DNA of 22,151 bases, from contig JAETTR010000004.1 of the NCBI GenBank assembly GCA_021768985.1, positions 1 to 22,151 of the forward strand, given 5' to 3'. Under the pieces are notes generated by a model. That model worked only from the letters and a program-made list of their open reading frames with translations. It searched no databases and was not told where the DNA came from. Below, one piece after another: positions 21,317 to 22,151 of this stretch; the stretch's first letter is position 1, and each line of letters opens with the position of its first letter. The DNA comes from Bacillota bacterium (GTDB lineage Bacteria > Bacillota > Clostridia > Christensenellales > Borkfalkiaceae). A program made the translations under genes and the position numbers.

Positions 21317-21721
21317 TCATTTTTTTAATCCAAGCGTGTTTTCAAGCATGGATATCGCCGCTCTTTGCGATTCCTCGCCATACTTTTTACCAACTTCCCG
21401 AAAAACTTGCAACATATCAAATTCAATAGGAGTAACGGATACTTTCGCCGTATCGCTCCACCCTGCCGCGCGCTCTGTTGCGGCAATTGGCAAATCGTTT
21501 AATATGAAAGGAGAAATGGACGCTTTCATCAAATCTTCAAATGTAACCCCATTATATGCTTTATCCGCGAGCTGTTGCAAAAACTTTGGAGATGGTCTGT
21601 TCTTTCCCTCCAAAACATGAGTAATGGCGGAAGAACTCACGCCACAATGTAAAGCATATTGATTTTGCGTCCTTTCTCCTTGCGCTAATTTAATCAATTT
21701 ATTTAATTGTTCATTTTTCAT
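21317..21721 (-). CDS. Cro/C1-type repressor of the element, 134 aa
   Basis: The N-terminal helix-turn-helix (GERTQNQYALHCGVSSSAITHVLEGKNRPSPKFL) is of Cro/C1 form. The C-terminal half (about residues 70-134) has a helix-rich tail (VTPIEFDMLQVFREVGKKYG...) of unknown role, possibly for dimerisation. There is no RecA-cleavage or peptidase motif, so it is not a LexA/CI-type self-cleaving repressor. The ATG at 21721 follows GTGGAGG. It lies upstream of the integrase on the same strand (107 nt gap to the TTG) and opposite the promoter at 21786-21815, the normal layout of a lysogeny switch. It is the best candidate to bind the 23-bp palindrome at 21813. Confidence 0.9.
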   Translation of the reverse strand: MKNEQLNKLIKLAQGERTQNQYALHCGVSSSAITHVLEGKNRPSPKFLQQLADKAYNGVTFEDLMKASISPFILNDLPIAATERAAGWSDTAKVSVTPIEFDMLQVFREVGKKYGEESQRAAISMLENTLGLKK

Positions 21722-21785
21722 AACATACCTCCACCTAATATTAACAAAAAATGAACAGCTACGGGAACTTTTTTGGCATAAAGTG

Positions 21786-21815
21786 TTGACTTTTTGTGAA
21801 TATGCGTGATATACT
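21786..21815 (+). promoter_or_regulatory. Rightward promoter of the element's early genes
   Basis: TTGACT (21786-21791), 18-nt spacer, TATACT (21810-21815). It drives the 77-residue gene and those beyond. The -10 box overlaps the palindromic operator. Confidence 0.8.
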
Positions 21816-21835
21816 ATTCATAATTTATGAATAGT
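21813..21835. promoter_or_regulatory. 23-bp perfect palindromic operator
   Basis: ACTATTCATAA-T-TTATGAATAGT (11-1-11) overlaps the last bases of the -10 box and the transcription start of the rightward promoter, and ends before the AGGAGG of the next gene. A bound dimer would block initiation. A half-site-like GTGAATA also lies in the promoter spacer. Confidence 0.88.
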
Positions 21836-21848
21836 AGGAGGTAAAAGC

Positions 21849-22082
21849 ATGAAAATGAAAGAAGCCGAGAAAAACCCCGAGGTGCTTGGGCTGGAAAAAA
21901 CGATCATCAGCCTGCGGGCGCAAATGAAGTTGCAGGAAACTGAATGGTCTAAAAATGCTATTGATCTCGCCAAAGCAGTGAGCGGCGCGCTTATCGGCGA
22001 CGGCAAGCTGGGCGTACAGGTAGTCAATCAAGAGGCGGCGCGCAAGGCTTACGAACTTGCAGAAAAGATTTTGCAGGAGTGA
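21849..22082 (+). CDS. Small helical protein of unknown function, 77 aa
   Basis: Not recognised. Charged and predicted almost wholly helical: EVLGLEKTIISLRAQMKLQE has coiled-coil-like spacing, followed by a Gly-containing hinge (ALIGDGKLG) and a second helix ending in LAEKILQE. No Cys, no signal, no membrane segment. The ATG at 21849 has a strong AGGAGG. It is the first gene of the repressed rightward transcript, the place where a Cro-like, excisionase or anti-repressor gene is often found, but it shows no helix-turn-helix, so I do not assign such a role. Confidence 0.82.
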   Translation: MKMKEAEKNPEVLGLEKTIISLRAQMKLQETEWSKNAIDLAKAVSGALIGDGKLGVQVVNQEAARKAYELAEKILQE

Positions 22083-22085
22083 GCC

Positions 22086-22151
22086 ATGTGGAACTGTGCG
22101 AAAGAATGCGGATATTGGGACGGAGACGGGTGCACGATAAACTACACGCCC
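22086..22151 (+). CDS. Cys-rich small ORF, cut by the window edge
   Basis: Twenty-two codons are visible from the ATG at 22086 (MWNCAKECGYWDGDGCTINY...), continuing past the window. CAGGAG at 22074-22079, in the last codons of the upstream gene, serves as ribosome binding site. Three Cys in the first 16 residues suggest a small metal-binding or disulfide protein. It is co-transcribed with the 77-residue gene. Confidence 0.6.
   Translation, partial: MWNCAKECGYWDGDGCTINYTP

Larger units (their letters stand above)
19871..22151. mobile_element. End of an integrative element at tRNA-Gly
   Basis: From just past the tRNA the sequence becomes visibly more AT-rich and changes content: tyrosine integrase pointing at the tRNA, Cro/C1 repressor, divergent operator-covered promoter and small unknown ORFs. 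This is the usual integration/maintenance end of a prophage or integrative conjugative element. The attachment core is expected in the tRNA 3' part (about 19840-19870), but its second copy lies outside the window. Phage, ICE or satellite cannot be decided from this end alone. Confidence 0.8.

Noticed and set aside
1..22151. CRISPR arrays, insertion sequences or rRNA genes
   Set aside because: No regularly spaced repeats, transposase-like ORF with terminal repeats, or rRNA sequence was seen in the window.

Overview
The window looks like a chromosomal segment of a fairly GC-rich Bacillota (Clostridia-type) bacterium, probably an uncultured gut lineage. The signs are a purECFMN gene order, a PyrDB/PyrK-type dihydroorotate dehydrogenase, AGGAGG-like ribosome binding sites, strong TTGACA/TATAAT promoters, small stand-alone Cro/C1 regulators and a clostridial-type tyrosine integrase. 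I cannot name a species.

Layout. (1) 1-4773, minus strand: a purine operon, purE-purC-purF-purM-purN plus the first 14 codons of another gene. It is driven by a TTGACG-17-TATAAT promoter and preceded by a clear ZTP (pfl) riboswitch with a plausible terminator/antiterminator platform. (2) 4829-10481: single genes, namely a small conserved-looking protein, an SDR oxidoreductase, a ZIP metal transporter, a small lipoprotein divergent from a 67-residue Cro/C1 regulator with paired palindromic operators between them, a second small Cro/C1 regulator, an unknown four- to five-helix membrane protein, an aldose 1-epimerase and a membrane-anchored polysaccharide deacetylase. (3) 10549-13176: a P2A-type (Ca2+-like) P-type ATPase. 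(4) 13185-18823: a complete six-gene pyrimidine operon, pyrB-C-F-K-D-E, on the minus strand. Its leader encodes a 17-residue peptide whose stop codon lies in the loop of an intrinsic terminator; no pyrR gene or PyrR-binding loop is visible. (5) 18830-19525: a metallophosphoesterase, probably on a leaderless mRNA. (6) 19632-19916: a tRNA-Gly(CCC) gene preceded by a 33-bp duplicate of its own 5' part and a string of short GC hairpins. (7) 19917-22151: the end of a more AT-rich integrative element, with a tyrosine integrase whose 3' end faces the tRNA gene, a Cro/C1 repressor, a divergent promoter covered by a perfect 23-bp palindrome, a 77-residue helical protein and a truncated Cys-containing ORF. 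The element continues beyond the right edge.

How it works together: two nucleotide-synthesis operons are each controlled by premature termination in the leader, one by sensing ZTP/AICAR-type intermediates and the other apparently by translation of a leader peptide. purE to purN cover several steps from PRPP to AICAR (purL/Q/S, purD and purB are elsewhere). pyrB to pyrE cover carbamoyl phosphate to UMP (carbamoyl phosphate synthase is elsewhere). No CRISPR array, rRNA or insertion sequence was seen. The strongest candidates for something undescribed are the pyr leader-peptide attenuator, the ORF that runs through the ZTP aptamer, the 30-bp-spaced twin operators at the lipoprotein/regulator pair, and the hairpin-rich partial tRNA duplication next to the integration site.
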